Made by a program: the position numbers and the translations under genes. Below, piece by piece: positions 20,001-29,701 of a DNA stretch of 64,000 nt (its first letter is position 1; each line of letters opens with the position of its first letter). This DNA is from Sinorhizobium sp. RAC02 (GTDB lineage Bacteria; Pseudomonadota; Alphaproteobacteria; Rhizobiales; Rhizobiaceae): assembly GCF_001713395.1 (NCBI RefSeq), contig NZ_CP016450.1, forward strand, positions 1,116,001-1,180,000, given 5' to 3'. Below the pieces are notes generated by a model. It saw only the letters and a program-made list of their open reading frames with translations. It ran no database searches and was not told the origin of the DNA.

Positions 20001-21377
20001 ATGAAGGTCATCATCTGTGGCGCCGGACGCGTCGGCTACGGTATCGCAGAACGGCTCTCGGAAGAGGGTAACGACGTTTCGGTGATCGACACGCAGCCGT
20101 CGCTGATCGCCGCCATCACCGAGACGCTCGATGTCCGCGGCATCGTCGGCCATGGCGCCCATCCGGAAGTGCTGGCCAAGGCGGGCGCCGACCAGGCGGA
20201 CATGCTGATTGCCGTCACGCTGTTCGACGAGATCAACATGGTCGCCTGCCAGGTGGCGCATTCGTTGTTCAACGTGCCGACCAAGATCGCCCGCATTCGC
20301 TCGCAGAGCTACCTTGTGCCGGAGTACTCCGACCTCTTTTCGCGCGACGACATGCCGATCGACGTCACGATCTCGCCGGAGGTGGAGGTCGGCAAGATGG
20401 TGCTGCGGCGCATCTCCTTCCCGGGGGCGACCGATGTCGTACGCTTTGCCGACGACCGCATCGTCATGGTGGCGATCGAATGCATGGAGGATTGCCCGGT
20501 CGTCGAGACGCCGCTGAAGCAGTTGAGCGAACTCTTTCCGGATTTGAACGCCACCGTCACCGGCATCTTCTCGAACGGCAAGCTCTTCGTGCCGACCTCC
20601 ACCGATCAGCTGCATTCGGGCGATCTCGCCTATGTGGTCTGCGACAAGGGGCATGTGCGCCGTACGCTTGCGCTGTTCGGCCACGAGGAGCAGGAGGCGG
20701 CGCGCATCGTCATCGCCGGCGGGGGGAATATCGGCTACTTTGTCGCCAAGGCGATCGAGGACTATCAGCCGAAGACCCGGCTGAAGATCATCGAGAACGA
20801 TCGGGAGCGCGCGGTTTCCGTTGCCGACAAGCTGCGCAATGCCGTCGTGCTGCACGGTTCGGCACTCGACCAGAAGATGCTGCTGCAGGCCGATATCCAG
20901 GATGCCGACCTGATCGTGGCGCTGACCAACAACGACCAGATCAACATTCTCGGCAGCGTGATGGCCAAGCGCCTCGGCTGCAAGCAGAACCTCGTTCTGA
21001 TCAACGATCCGATGTACCAGGATTTCACCAAGACGCTCGGCATCGACGCCCATATCAATCCGCGCGCCGTAACGATCTCCGGCATTCTGCAACACGTGCG
21101 CAAGGGCCGTATCCGCTCGGTCTATGCGGTGCAGAAGGGCTCGGCCGAGGTTGTCGAGGCGGAAGCCCTGGAAACGTCACCGCTCGTCGGCAAGCCGCTG
21201 CGCGACATCGAATTGCCGCCGGGCATCCGCATCGGCGCGATCTACCGGGACAAGATGGTGATTCGGCCGGATGGCGACACGAAGATCAAGGCGAAGGATC
21301 GCGTGGTGCTCTTTGCCGCCGCTGCCGCCGTGCGCCATGTCGAGCAACTGTTCCGCGTCAGCATTCAGTATTTTTAG
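20001..21377 (+). CDS. trkA: Trk system potassium uptake regulator TrkA
   Basis: Cytoplasmic NAD(H)-binding gating subunit of the Trk potassium transporter, 458 residues. It contains two RCK units: the first Rossmann motif MKVIICGAGRVGYGIAERL at the N-terminus and the second IVIAGGGNIGYFVAKAIED near residue 235, each followed by a TrkA-C domain. The membrane subunit TrkH is not in the window. The position after ntrYX is conserved in rhizobia. The gap from ntrX is 30 bases, so it may share its transcript. Confidence 0.95.
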   Translation: MKVIICGAGRVGYGIAERLSEEGNDVSVIDTQPSLIAAITETLDVRGIVGHGAHPEVLAKAGADQADMLIAVTLFDEINMVACQVAHSLFNVPTKIARIRSQSYLVPEYSDLFSRDDMPIDVTISPEVEVGKMVLRRISFPGATDVVRFADDRIVMVAIECMEDCPVVETPLKQLSELFPDLNATVTGIFSNGKLFVPTSTDQLHSGDLAYVVCDKGHVRRTLALFGHEEQEAARIVIAGGGNIGYFVAKAIEDYQPKTRLKIIENDRERAVSVADKLRNAVVLHGSALDQKMLLQADIQDADLIVALTNNDQINILGSVMAKRLGCKQNLVLINDPMYQDFTKTLGIDAHINPRAVTISGILQHVRKGRIRSVYAVQKGSAEVVEAEALETSPLVGKPLRDIELPPGIRIGAIYRDKMVIRPDGDTKIKAKDRVVLFAAAAAVRHVEQLFRVSIQYF

Positions 21378-21385
21378 GGTTGTCC

Positions 21386-22249
21386 ATGCCGCGTTTTGCC
21401 TATGTCAACGGCCGCTATGTCCGCCATGCCGATGCAGCGGTGCATATCGATGACCGCGGCCTCGTCTTTGCGGATGCGATCTATGAGGTCTGTCAGGTAC
21501 AGCAGGGCCTCATCATCGACATGACGCGCCATCTCGACCGGCTGGACCGGTCGCTCGGCGAAATCCGCATTCGCCCGCCCATGCCGCGCGCTGCCCTGAC
21601 CGGCATCATGCGGGAGGTGCTGCGCCGCAACCGCGTCGTCAACGGCATGGTCTACCTCCAGGTGACACGCGGGCGCGCAAAGCGCGACCATGTTTTCCCC
21701 TCGCCGGAGGTGCGGGCAACGCTGATCGTGACGGCCAAGGCCCTGAACCCCGCCGTGAATGCCGCGAAATATGCGGCAGGCATCAAGGCTGTCACGGTTG
21801 CCGACAATCGCTGGGGCCGGGTGGACATCAAGACGGTCGGTCTCCTGCCGAATGTGCTGGCGCGCCAGCAGGCTAAGGAGGCGGGCGCGCAGGAGGCGAT
21901 TTTCGTCGATGCCGACGGCAACGTCACCGAGGGCGGCGCGACGAACCTGTGGATCGTCGACCGCGACGGAAAACTCGTCACGCGCCCGGCCGATCACGCC
22001 ATTCTGCGTGGCATCACGCGCACGACGCTGCTGGACGTGGCGGAAAAATTAGGGATTGTCGTCGAGGAGCGCCGCTTTTCGGTTGCGGATATGCTGGAGG
22101 CGCGGGAAGTTTTCATCACCGGGGCGACGACGATCTGTCTGCCGGTCGTTTCCATTGATGGACAGACGATCGCCAACGGCCATCCGGGCATGACGGCGCA
22201 GAAAATCCGGGAGGCCTTTTTCGCCGTTGCGGAGAAGACCGCGATTTGA
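21386..22249 (+). CDS. dat: D-amino-acid transaminase (PLP fold type IV)
   Basis: A 287-residue class IV aminotransferase, the family of D-alanine aminotransferase, branched-chain aminotransferase and aminodeoxychorismate lyase. The N-terminus FAYVNGRYVRHADAAVHIDDRGLVFADAIYEV is typical of D-amino-acid transaminases. The PLP lysine lies in VDIKTVGLLPNVLARQ, and the phosphate-binding segment is VTEGGATNLWIV. ATG 21386 follows the trkA stop by eight bases. It probably supplies or removes D-alanine/D-glutamate. The exact substrate is inferred from the family. Confidence 0.87.
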   Translation: MPRFAYVNGRYVRHADAAVHIDDRGLVFADAIYEVCQVQQGLIIDMTRHLDRLDRSLGEIRIRPPMPRAALTGIMREVLRRNRVVNGMVYLQVTRGRAKRDHVFPSPEVRATLIVTAKALNPAVNAAKYAAGIKAVTVADNRWGRVDIKTVGLLPNVLARQQAKEAGAQEAIFVDADGNVTEGGATNLWIVDRDGKLVTRPADHAILRGITRTTLLDVAEKLGIVVEERRFSVADMLEAREVFITGATTICLPVVSIDGQTIANGHPGMTAQKIREAFFAVAEKTAI

Positions 22250-22346
22250 TACCAAAATCGACGGTCCCGGAATTTCTTGCCGGGCTGGGGACATTTATTT
22301 TTAGGCAACCGGTCTCAAGGGCCGGCAATCAGAAAGAAGCGGCGCG

Positions 22347-22589
22347 ATGGCGGAACGTTCTCAAAACCTGCAGGATCTTTTTCTTAATACCGTTCGCAAG
22401 CAAAAGATTTCTCTCACAATCTTTCTCATCAACGGGGTCAAGCTGACCGGGGTTGTCACCTCTTTTGACAACTTCTGCGTGCTTCTCCGTCGCGACGGTC
22501 ACTCGCAGCTCGTGTACAAACACGCGATCTCGACCATCATGCCGGGCCAGCCGCTGCAGATGTTCGAGACCGAGGAAAGCGGCTCCTGA
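22347..22589 (+). CDS. hfq: RNA chaperone Hfq
   Basis: An 80-residue Sm-like RNA-binding protein that forms a hexamer and mediates sRNA-mRNA pairing. Sm1 and Sm2 motifs are complete: [40 protein letters not shown] and the proximal-face YKHAISTI motif. The short C-terminus (MFETEESGS) is typical of rhizobial Hfq. The linkage hfq-hflX is widely conserved. The 97-base gap from dat probably carries its promoter. Confidence 0.98.
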   Translation: MAERSQNLQDLFLNTVRKQKISLTIFLINGVKLTGVVTSFDNFCVLLRRDGHSQLVYKHAISTIMPGQPLQMFETEESGS

Positions 22590-22666
22590 CAGGACCCACG
22601 AAAATTAGCAAATCCGATGTAAACAAGGATTCCGTCGTCCCGGACGTTGAAAAGCGCCGGGACGAT

Positions 22667-23989
22667 ATGCGCGCTGTCGTCATTGCACCCGTCTTGAAGG
22701 CGGCGCGCGCAAAATCCAACCCGACCGTTGTCACGCGCTCCGACGAGGCGCGCCTGGAAGAGGCTGTCGGCCTCGCCCGCGCCATCGATCTGACGATCGT
22801 TCACGCTGCTGTCGTGCCCGTCAGCCAGCCGAAACCCGGCACACTGCTCGGCACCGGCAAGATCGCGGAGATCAAGGCCGCGCTCGATGAACACGATGCC
22901 GGTCTCGTCATCGTCGATCATCCGCTGACGCCCGTGCAGCAGCGCAATCTCGAGAAGGAATGGAACGCCAAGGTCATCGACCGGACGGGCCTCATTCTTG
23001 AAATTTTCGGCCGGCGCGCCTCCACCAAGGAAGGCACGCTGCAGGTCGAGCTTGCGCATCTCAACTACCAGAAGGGCCGTCTGGTCCGCAGCTGGACCCA
23101 CCTTGAACGCCAGCGCGGTGGCGCGGGTTTCATGGGCGGTCCGGGTGAAACGCAGATCGAAGCCGACCGCCGGCTGTTGCAGGACAAGATCATCAAGCTG
23201 GAACGCGAGTTGGAGCAGGTGCGCCGCACCCGCCAGCTGCACCGTTCCAAGCGCAAGAAGGTGCCGCACCCGATCGTGGCGCTCGTCGGCTATACCAATG
23301 CCGGCAAGTCGACGCTGTTCAACCTGATTACCGGGGCAGGGGTTCTTGCCGAGGACATGCTGTTTGCGACGCTCGACCCGACGCTGCGCCGCATGAAGCT
23401 GCCGCAGGGCCGCACCGTCATCCTGTCGGATACCGTTGGTTTCATTTCGAACCTGCCTACCCACCTTGTCGCCGCGTTCCGCGCAACGCTGGAAGAGGTG
23501 CTCGAAGCCGATTTGATTCTCCATGTGCGCGACATGTCCGACCCGGACAATGGTGCGCAATCGACGGATGTGCTGCGTATTCTGGGCGATCTCGGCATCG
23601 ACGAGAAGGACGGCGCGGAGCGTATCCTCGAAGTCTGGAACAAGATCGACCGGCTGGAGCCGGAGGCCCGCGAGGCGCTTGTGCAGAAGTCCGAGAACCA
23701 GCCGAACGTGATCGCCGTTTCCGCGATTTCGGGCGAGGGTGTCGATACGCTGCTGGCCGAAATCAATCGGCGGCTCTCCGGCGTGCTCGTCGATCGCGAC
23801 GTCATCGTGCCGGTGAGACAGTTGCAGCTTCTGCCATGGATCTACGATCATTCGATCATCGATCTGCGCGAGGATATGGAAGACGGCAATGTGCGGCTGG
23901 AACTGCGGCTGACGGAAACCGAAGCCGCCGAACTCGACCGCCGGCTCGGCATCGGGCAGAAGGCCCAGCGCGAGGATTGGGAGCGCTAG
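22667..23989 (+). CDS. hflX: Ribosome-associated GTPase HflX
   Basis: Obg-HflX-superfamily GTPase that rescues or splits stalled ribosomes; 440 residues from ATG 22667. The N-terminal HflX domain has GTGKIAEIKAALDEHDAGLVI and the linker helix GGPGETQIEADRRLLQDKI. The G domain has G1 GYTNAGKSTLF, G3 DTVGFISNLP and G4 WNKIDRL. The frame is open for 27 more codons upstream with plausible protein sequence but no ATG, GTG or TTG, only a CTG overlapping the hfq stop, so ATG 22667 is kept. It lies 77 bases after hfq. Confidence 0.95.
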   Translation: MRAVVIAPVLKAARAKSNPTVVTRSDEARLEEAVGLARAIDLTIVHAAVVPVSQPKPGTLLGTGKIAEIKAALDEHDAGLVIVDHPLTPVQQRNLEKEWNAKVIDRTGLILEIFGRRASTKEGTLQVELAHLNYQKGRLVRSWTHLERQRGGAGFMGGPGETQIEADRRLLQDKIIKLERELEQVRRTRQLHRSKRKKVPHPIVALVGYTNAGKSTLFNLITGAGVLAEDMLFATLDPTLRRMKLPQGRTVILSDTVGFISNLPTHLVAAFRATLEEVLEADLILHVRDMSDPDNGAQSTDVLRILGDLGIDEKDGAERILEVWNKIDRLEPEAREALVQKSENQPNVIAVSAISGEGVDTLLAEINRRLSGVLVDRDVIVPVRQLQLLPWIYDHSIIDLREDMEDGNVRLELRLTETEAAELDRRLGIGQKAQREDWER

Positions 23990-24092
23990 AGCATTTCCGC
24001 TTTTCTTCGAATCGCGAAAACGCTCCACCTCCTTGTTTTCATGCAATTCCGGACGCAAAACCGCTGCGCACTTTTGCTGGAATTCCTCTAAC
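23990..24092. repeat. Rhizobial dispersed intergenic palindromic repeat, copy 1
   Basis: Sequence between the hflX stop and the mazG end. It contains the dyad GAGCATTTCCGCTTTTC...GAATCGCGAAAACGCTC and then, read on the opposite strand, the motif AAGTGCGCAGCGGTTTTGCG / TCCGGAATTGCATGAAAAC. This element is familiar from many rhizobial intergenic regions. A diverged second copy is at 60318-60375. It lies between convergent genes and could form a long structured 3' end for both. Confidence 0.75.
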
Positions 24093-24098
24093 GCAACG

Positions 24099-24950
24099 TC
24101 ATTCTGCTGACGTTGCGTTACCCAGGCTGCGCTCGATCTGCTTGGCGGCCTGCCACAGTTCTTCCATGCGCTCCAGTGTCGCCGCCTCCAGGCTTTCGCC
24201 GTTGGCGGCGAGGCTGTCCTCGATATGGGAGAATCGGTTGCGGAACTTGGTGTTCGTGCCCCGCAGCGCCATTTCCGGATCGGCGCCGACATGGCGGCCG
24301 ATATTGACCAACGCGAAGATCAGGTCGCCGAGTTCGTCGGCGACCGCCTTCTGGTCGTCGCTGCGAAGCGCCTCGCGCAACTCGCCGATTTCCTCCTCGA
24401 TCTTGTCGAGGATCGGTGCTGGCTCCGACCAGTCGAAACCCACCTTGGCGGCGCGTTCCTGAAGCTTCAGGGCTTCGACAAGGGCTGGGAAAGACCGCTG
24501 CACGGAGCCGAGATGACCACGCAACGGGTCGTCCGGCAGGCCGCGTCGGGTGCGACGCGCCTTGCGCTCGCGTTTTTCCGCTTGCTTGATTTCGTCCCAC
24601 TGCAGCTTCACGGCTGCCGGCGTGTCGGCATCCGAGCGGGCGAAGACATGCGGATGGCGGCGGATCATCTTGCGCGTGACGGCCTCGACGACACTGCCGA
24701 AATCGAATTCGCCGCGCTCCTCTGCCATGCGGGCGTGGAAGACCACTTGCAGGAGAAGGTCGCCCAGCTCCTCGCAGAGGTCGTCCATGTCGTTCCGCTC
24801 GATCGCGTCGGCAACCTCGTAGGCTTCTTCGATCGTGTAGGGCTTGATGGTCTCGAAGGTCTGGACGATGTCCCAGGGGCAGCCGGTTTCCGGCTGGCGC
24901 AGGGCGGCCATGATGTCGATCAGGCGCTCGATGTCGCGGCTCGATTCCAT
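24099..24950 (-). CDS. mazG: Nucleoside triphosphate pyrophosphohydrolase MazG
   Basis: House-cleaning NTP pyrophosphatase with tandem MazG folds; 283 residues. The first domain has LRQPETGCPWDIVQTFETIKPYTIEEAYEV with the acidic metal site EELGDLLLQVVFHARMAEE. The second has KIEEEIGELREAL and ADELGDLIFALVNIGRHVG. It is convergent with hflX across the repeat and eight bases downstream of the deaminase gene, with which it is probably co-transcribed. Confidence 0.95.
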   Translation of the reverse strand: MESSRDIERLIDIMAALRQPETGCPWDIVQTFETIKPYTIEEAYEVADAIERNDMDDLCEELGDLLLQVVFHARMAEERGEFDFGSVVEAVTRKMIRRHPHVFARSDADTPAAVKLQWDEIKQAEKRERKARRTRRGLPDDPLRGHLGSVQRSFPALVEALKLQERAAKVGFDWSEPAPILDKIEEEIGELREALRSDDQKAVADELGDLIFALVNIGRHVGADPEMALRGTNTKFRNRFSHIEDSLAANGESLEAATLERMEELWQAAKQIERSLGNATSAE

Positions 24951-24958
24951 GGTGCGTC

Positions 24959-25546
24959 TCAGTTGAGCGGAATGCTGTTGTCAGCCTTGCCGGACTGGTA
25001 GGTCTCGGACAGGGCGTCATAGGCGGCGCGGATTTCGGCATCCTGCTTTCGGAGGTCTGCTTTCGCAGTCTCGTCGGCGGTGGCAATGAGGTCGGAAATG
25101 GCGGCGGAATGCCAGAAGGCGTTGGTCTTCGCGTAGCCGCTCGGATCGAGCCGGAAGACTTCCTTCAGGATGCGCAGGTCGTGCGGGATGGCAAAGCTGT
25201 CGCGCGAATCTTCATGGCTGAAGAAATAGTAGAAATTGTCGAAGCCGGCCCAGGTGATGGCGGAAAGGCACATGGAGCAGGGCTCGTGCGTCGAGAGGAA
25301 GAGGTAGTCCTTGGTGTCCGGCTTCTCCACGCGCTCGTAAAGGCGTTTCAGCGTGTGAATTTCGCCGTGCCAGAGCGGGTTTTCAGTCTCGTTGTTGGTT
25401 TCGGCCAGAACGATCGAGAGGTCGGCCTTGCGGAGAATGGCCGCGCCAAAAATCTTGTTGCCGGCCGCGACGCCGTCGCGTGTCAGCGGCAGGATGTCGA
25501 ACTCCATGACGTCGAGCAGACGTTTTGCGAGGGCGGCCTGGTCCAT
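24959..25546 (-). CDS. Zinc-dependent nucleoside/base deaminase family protein
   Basis: A 195-residue member of the cytidine deaminase-like superfamily. The zinc site is complete: WHGEIHTL supplies His and the catalytic Glu, and STHEPCSMCLSAITWAGF supplies the two Cys (PCxxC). Length and C-terminal extension (DLRILKEVFRLDPSGYAKTNAFW) are not those of TadA or a plain guanine deaminase, and the substrate is unknown. It lies upstream of mazG on the same strand and divergent from cysG. Confidence 0.82.
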   Translation of the reverse strand: MDQAALAKRLLDVMEFDILPLTRDGVAAGNKIFGAAILRKADLSIVLAETNNETENPLWHGEIHTLKRLYERVEKPDTKDYLFLSTHEPCSMCLSAITWAGFDNFYYFFSHEDSRDSFAIPHDLRILKEVFRLDPSGYAKTNAFWHSAAISDLIATADETAKADLRKQDAEIRAAYDALSETYQSGKADNSIPLN

Positions 25547-25743
25547 GATGGGATCCCCGATTGGCGTATGGTGGCATCCTTAGCGGGCGCCCGGGCGGAC
25601 GGGCAAGGGGGCCCGGTGACTTATGCTCAAAATGCCGGACCTCAGAGCAAAACAATACGCCCCTCCTTGGGCATTGGAATTTCTGTTTCTTTTGTTTGTG
25701 GCCATTTTTCGCGATAGTGCGCACACTTCAACCGGACCAGACC

Positions 25744-27183
25744 ATGACTGAATCGCAGCAGAAGCTTTCGACATTCCCGGCGTTCTTCCGTACCACCGGC
25801 AGAACGGTCGTTGTCGTGGGCGAAGGCGACGAGGCTTTTGCCAAGGCCCGCCTGCTGTTCAACACGGATGCCCGGATCGTCATTCTGGCGGAAGAGCCTG
25901 AAGCAGATTTTGCACGGTTCATCGCCGACAAGGGCCTCGTGCTCGCTCGTGCGCCCTTCTCGAAGCAGACGATCGTGGATGCGACGCTCGTCTTCGCGGC
26001 GACGGGCGATGCGGCGGCCGACCGCGCCATCTCCGCGGCTGCCCGCGAGCTGCGCATCCCCGTCAATGCCGTCGACCAGCCGGATCATTGCGATTTCTTC
26101 ACGCCCGCCCTCGTCAACCGCGCACCGGTCGCCGTCGCCATCGGCACGGAGGGCGCCGGCCCGGTGCTGGCGCAGATGATCCGCGCGCAGGTCGACCAGA
26201 TCCTGTCGCCGTCGCTTGGCCGTCTTGCAAGCCTGGCCAATGGTTATCGGCAGGCCGTTGATAACATTCTGCCGCGCGGCGTGACGCGCCGCGTCTTCTG
26301 GCGGCGTTTCTTCCAGGGCGCCGTTGCCGATGCCGTCAACAATGGCGATATCGAGCTGGCACGCCGCTCCGCCACGGCACTTTTGAACTCGCAGGGCAAG
26401 GCCGCAGGTCATGTCTGGCTCGTTGGCGCCGGCCCGGGTGCCGAAGACCTGCTGACGCTGCGCGCCCAGCGCGTGATGATGGAAGCCGATGTGATCGTCT
26501 TTGACGCACTCGTGCCGCAGGCGATCGTCGACATGGGGCGTCGCGACGCCGAGCGCCTGTCTGTCGGCAAGCGCAAGGGCTGTCACTCCAAGTCACAGGA
26601 AGAGATCAACGACCTGCTTGTCGAGCTTGGCAAGGCTGGAAAACGTGTCGTTCGCCTGAAATCCGGCGATCCGCTCGTCTACGGTCGTGCCGGTGAGGAA
26701 ATGGCAGCGCTGCGCCAGGCGGGCGTGACCTATGAGGTCGTGCCCGGCATCACCTCCGCTTTTGCGGCGGCCGCCGATTTCGAACTGCCGCTGACACTGC
26801 GCGGCGTTGCCTCATCGCTCGTCTTCACGACGGGCCACGATCTCACGGGCGCTGTCCTGCCGGATTGGGCACGGCTTGCGATTTCCGGCGCGACCGTTGC
26901 CGTCTATATGGGGCGCACCGTGGCCGCCTCCGTCGCCGCGCGGCTGATGGATGCCGGCCTGCCGGCGGAAACGACGGTCGCCGTCGTGGAGAATGCCAGC
27001 CGCCGCGACAAGCGGCTGCTGCACGGCACGCTCAAGGACCTTCCGGGCCTGGAGCATCGCGACGAACTGTCCGGCCCGGTCATGGTGATCATCGGCGAGG
27101 CCGTTGCCGGCGCCAACTTCGAACATTCCACGCCGCTTGCCCTGCGCGAGACGGTTCGTGATACAGTAGCATTGGGAGCATGA
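25744..27183 (+). CDS. cysG: Siroheme synthase CysG
   Basis: Multifunctional siroheme enzyme, 479 residues from ATG 25744. The N-terminal half is the precorrin-2 dehydrogenase/sirohydrochlorin ferrochelatase (FFRTTGRTVVVVGEGDEAFAKARLLF). The C-terminal half is uroporphyrinogen-III C-methyltransferase, with VWLVGAGPGAEDLLTLRAQR and RLKSGDPLVYGRAGEE. It makes the siroheme used by the sulfite reductase-like protein two genes downstream. The next gene starts one base after its stop, indicating a tight operon. Confidence 0.96.
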   Translation: MTESQQKLSTFPAFFRTTGRTVVVVGEGDEAFAKARLLFNTDARIVILAEEPEADFARFIADKGLVLARAPFSKQTIVDATLVFAATGDAAADRAISAAARELRIPVNAVDQPDHCDFFTPALVNRAPVAVAIGTEGAGPVLAQMIRAQVDQILSPSLGRLASLANGYRQAVDNILPRGVTRRVFWRRFFQGAVADAVNNGDIELARRSATALLNSQGKAAGHVWLVGAGPGAEDLLTLRAQRVMMEADVIVFDALVPQAIVDMGRRDAERLSVGKRKGCHSKSQEEINDLLVELGKAGKRVVRLKSGDPLVYGRAGEEMAALRQAGVTYEVVPGITSAFAAAADFELPLTLRGVASSLVFTTGHDLTGAVLPDWARLAISGATVAVYMGRTVAASVAARLMDAGLPAETTVAVVENASRRDKRLLHGTLKDLPGLEHRDELSGPVMVIIGEAVAGANFEHSTPLALRETVRDTVALGA

Positions 27184-27184
27184 C

Positions 27185-27502
27185 ATGACCGACAAGGTTC
27201 TGACAGCCAATCGCCTTTCCGACGGTATCTCCGTCTGGCTGGATGCCGCCGGCACCTGGAACGAGCACCTTCAGTCCGCCTTCGTGGCGCGCCACAAGGA
27301 GGCCGTCGATGCGCTGGAAGCGACCGGCAAGCAGGCCTATGCCGACAACAAGGTGGTTGACGTCAACGTTGTCGATGTCGAAGAAGTGGATGGTGTGCTT
27401 CGGCCGCTGCGCATGCGTGAACGCATCCGCGCCGAAGGCCCTTCGATTGTTTACGCCGCCGGTTATGCCGGCTTGACTGCGACGGTCAATTCGGCCGCCT
27501 GA
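27185..27502 (+). CDS. DUF2849 protein of the sulfite-reduction operon
   Basis: A 105-residue protein recognisable as DUF2849 by its N-terminus VLTANRLSDGISVWLDAAGTW and its constant place between cysG and cysI in Rhizobiales. There is no membrane segment or known catalytic motif. The function is not established; by context it may assist siroheme delivery or sulfite reductase assembly. The gap from cysG is one base and to cysI ten bases. Confidence 0.85.
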   Translation: MTDKVLTANRLSDGISVWLDAAGTWNEHLQSAFVARHKEAVDALEATGKQAYADNKVVDVNVVDVEEVDGVLRPLRMRERIRAEGPSIVYAAGYAGLTATVNSAA

Positions 27503-27512
27503 GGACTTTTCC

Positions 27513-29189
27513 ATGTATCGCTACGACGAATTCGACCACGCCTTTGTCTCCGACCGCGTTGAGCAGTTCCGCGATCAGGTCGGTCGCCGGCTGTCCGGCG
27601 AACTGGCGGAGGATGCCTTCAAGCCGCTGCGCCTGATGAACGGCGTCTATCTGCAGCTGCATGCCTACATGCTGCGCGTCGCCATTCCCTATGGCACGCT
27701 GAACGCGCGCCAGATGCGCATGCTGGCCTATATCGCGCGCAAATATGACCGCGGCTATGGCCATTTCACCACGCGCCAGAACATCCAGTACAACTGGCCG
27801 AAGCTGAACGAGCTGCCGGACGCACTCGCCGATCTCGCGACAGTCGAGATGCATGCGCTCCAGACCTCGGGCAATTGCATTCGCAACGTGACGGCCGACC
27901 ATTTCGCGGGGGCAGCCGCCGATGAGGTCGCCGATCCGCGGCCCTATGCGGAAATCCTGCGCCAGTGGTCGTCCGTGCATCCGGAATTCTCCTTCCTGCC
28001 GCGCAAGTTCAAGATCGCCGTCACCGGGGCCGAGCGCGACCGCGCGGCGATCCAGGTGCATGACATCGGCCTGCACCTGAAGAAGAACGAAAAGGGCGAG
28101 ATCGGCTTTGCCGTCTATGTCGGCGGCGGGCAGGGCCGCACGCCGATGATCGCCAAGAAGATCCGCGACTTCCTGCCGGAAGAAGACCTGTTGTCCTACA
28201 CGACCGCCGTCATGCGCGTGTACAATCTCCATGGCCGTCGCGACAACAAGTACAAGGCGCGCATCAAGATCCTCGTGCACGAGACGGGCGCCGAGGAATT
28301 GGCACGGCAGGTGGAAGTGGAGTTCGCTGAACTCAGGGATACCGAACTGAAGCTGCCGGAAAAGGACGTGGCCGCCATCTCCGCCTATTTCGCGCCGCCG
28401 GAACTGGCGCCCCGCGCCGAGGGCTGGGCGAGCCTGGCGCAGTGGAAGAAGGCGGATACGGATCTTGCCCGCTGGGTGCAGAACAACGTGCAGCCGCACA
28501 AGCATCCCGACTACGGCATGGTGACGATTTCGCTGAAGCCGATCGGCGGCATTCCGGGCGACGCTACCGACGTGCAGATGGAGGCGGTTGCCGACATCGC
28601 GGAAGAATATGCCTTCGACGAAATCCGCGTCAGCCATGAGCAGAACCTGATCCTGCCGCATGTGGCGTTGGCCGATCTTGAACCGATCTACCGTGGCCTC
28701 GTCGCCGCCGGTCTCGCGACCGCCAATGCCGGCCTCATCACGGATATCATTGCCTGTCCCGGGCTGGACTATTGCGCGCTGGCGAATGCCCGCTCGATCC
28801 CGGTTTCGCAGGAAATTTCGAACCGCTTCGGCTCACCGGAACGTCAGGCCGAAATCGGCGAGCTGAAGATCAAGATTTCGGGCTGCATCAATGCCTGCGG
28901 CCATCACCATGTCGGCCATATCGGCCTGCTTGGCGTGGAGAAAAAAGGCGAAGAGCTCTACCAGATCACGCTCGGCGGTTCCGGTGACGAGAACACGTCT
29001 ATCGGCGAGATCATCGGCCGTGGCTTCGAGCCGGAAAAGGTGACGGATGCCATCGAGGTCATCGTCGATACCTATCTGGGTCTTCGTCTCGATCCCTCCG
29101 AAATCTTCCTCGCCGCCTACCGTCGCGTCGGACCGCAGCCCTTCAAGGATGCGCTCTACGGTGATAAGGCAGCGGCTGCGGCAGCTTGA
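27513..29189 (+). CDS. cysI: Nitrite/sulfite reductase (siroheme hemoprotein), assimilatory sulfite reductase type
   Basis: Siroheme/[4Fe-4S] enzyme reducing sulfite to sulfide (or nitrite to ammonia), 558 residues. The cluster and siroheme ligands are present as C-x5-C (CPGLDYC) and C-x3-C (CINAC) in the C-terminal half. The substrate-binding basic region YGHFTTRQNIQYNW is in the N-terminal half. The context (cysG, DUF2849, DUF934, ferredoxin-NADP reductase nearby) favours ferredoxin-linked sulfite reduction. Confidence 0.93.
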   Translation: MYRYDEFDHAFVSDRVEQFRDQVGRRLSGELAEDAFKPLRLMNGVYLQLHAYMLRVAIPYGTLNARQMRMLAYIARKYDRGYGHFTTRQNIQYNWPKLNELPDALADLATVEMHALQTSGNCIRNVTADHFAGAAADEVADPRPYAEILRQWSSVHPEFSFLPRKFKIAVTGAERDRAAIQVHDIGLHLKKNEKGEIGFAVYVGGGQGRTPMIAKKIRDFLPEEDLLSYTTAVMRVYNLHGRRDNKYKARIKILVHETGAEELARQVEVEFAELRDTELKLPEKDVAAISAYFAPPELAPRAEGWASLAQWKKADTDLARWVQNNVQPHKHPDYGMVTISLKPIGGIPGDATDVQMEAVADIAEEYAFDEIRVSHEQNLILPHVALADLEPIYRGLVAAGLATANAGLITDIIACPGLDYCALANARSIPVSQEISNRFGSPERQAEIGELKIKISGCINACGHHHVGHIGLLGVEKKGEELYQITLGGSGDENTSIGEIIGRGFEPEKVTDAIEVIVDTYLGLRLDPSEIFLAAYRRVGPQPFKDALYGDKAAAAAA

Positions 29190-29197
29190 GGGGAGCG

Positions 29198-29701
29198 ATG
29201 ATGACGAAAATCTGGAACGAAGCCGGCTTCGTGACCGACGATCCCTGGATCATCGAGACGGAAGAGACCAAGGCCGGCTCGAACGAAAAGGTCATTCTCG
29301 GCCTCGAGGACTTCCTGGTGAAGGCAGCAGAGACCGAGGAAACGGAACTCGGCGTGCTGATCAATCCGGCGGACGACGTGCGCAAGCTGGAAGGTCATCT
29401 CGACCGGCTGGCGCTCGTGGCTGTCGCTTTCCCGGCCTTCAACGATGGTCGCGCCTTTAGCCATGCGTCGCTGCTGCGCGCACGCCTCGGTTTCTCGCGT
29501 GAGGTTCGGGCGGTTGGCGACGTGCTGATCGACCAGATCCCGCTGATGCTGCGCTGTGGCATCGACAGCTTTGCCGTGACCAACGCGACCGCGCTGAAGC
29601 GGCTTGCGGAAAACCGGCTGCCGGGCATCGACAACCACTACCAGCCGACGGCCCGCCCCTCGGAAGATGTCGGTTCCTACAGCTGGCGTCGTCGGGCCTG
29701 A
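29198..29701 (+). CDS. DUF934 protein, sulfur assimilation accessory
   Basis: A 167-residue protein of the DUF934 family, which almost always follows cysI in alphaproteobacteria. It contains GVLINPADDVRKLEGHL, AVAFPAFNDGRAFSHASLLR and AVGDVLIDQIPLMLRCGID, all conserved in the family. Start taken at ATG 29198 after GGGGAG (29190-29195); ATG 29201 directly next is equally possible. No enzymatic activity is established. The tight spacing to cysI indicates a role in the same step. Confidence 0.85.
   Translation: MMTKIWNEAGFVTDDPWIIETEETKAGSNEKVILGLEDFLVKAAETEETELGVLINPADDVRKLEGHLDRLALVAVAFPAFNDGRAFSHASLLRARLGFSREVRAVGDVLIDQIPLMLRCGIDSFAVTNATALKRLAENRLPGIDNHYQPTARPSEDVGSYSWRRRA

Noticed and set aside
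18462..21095. Very long open frame on the minus strand opposite ntrY-ntrX-trkA
   Set aside because: It is antisense to three secure genes, has biased His/Asp/Arg-rich composition typical of reversed GC-rich coding sequence and shows no motifs.
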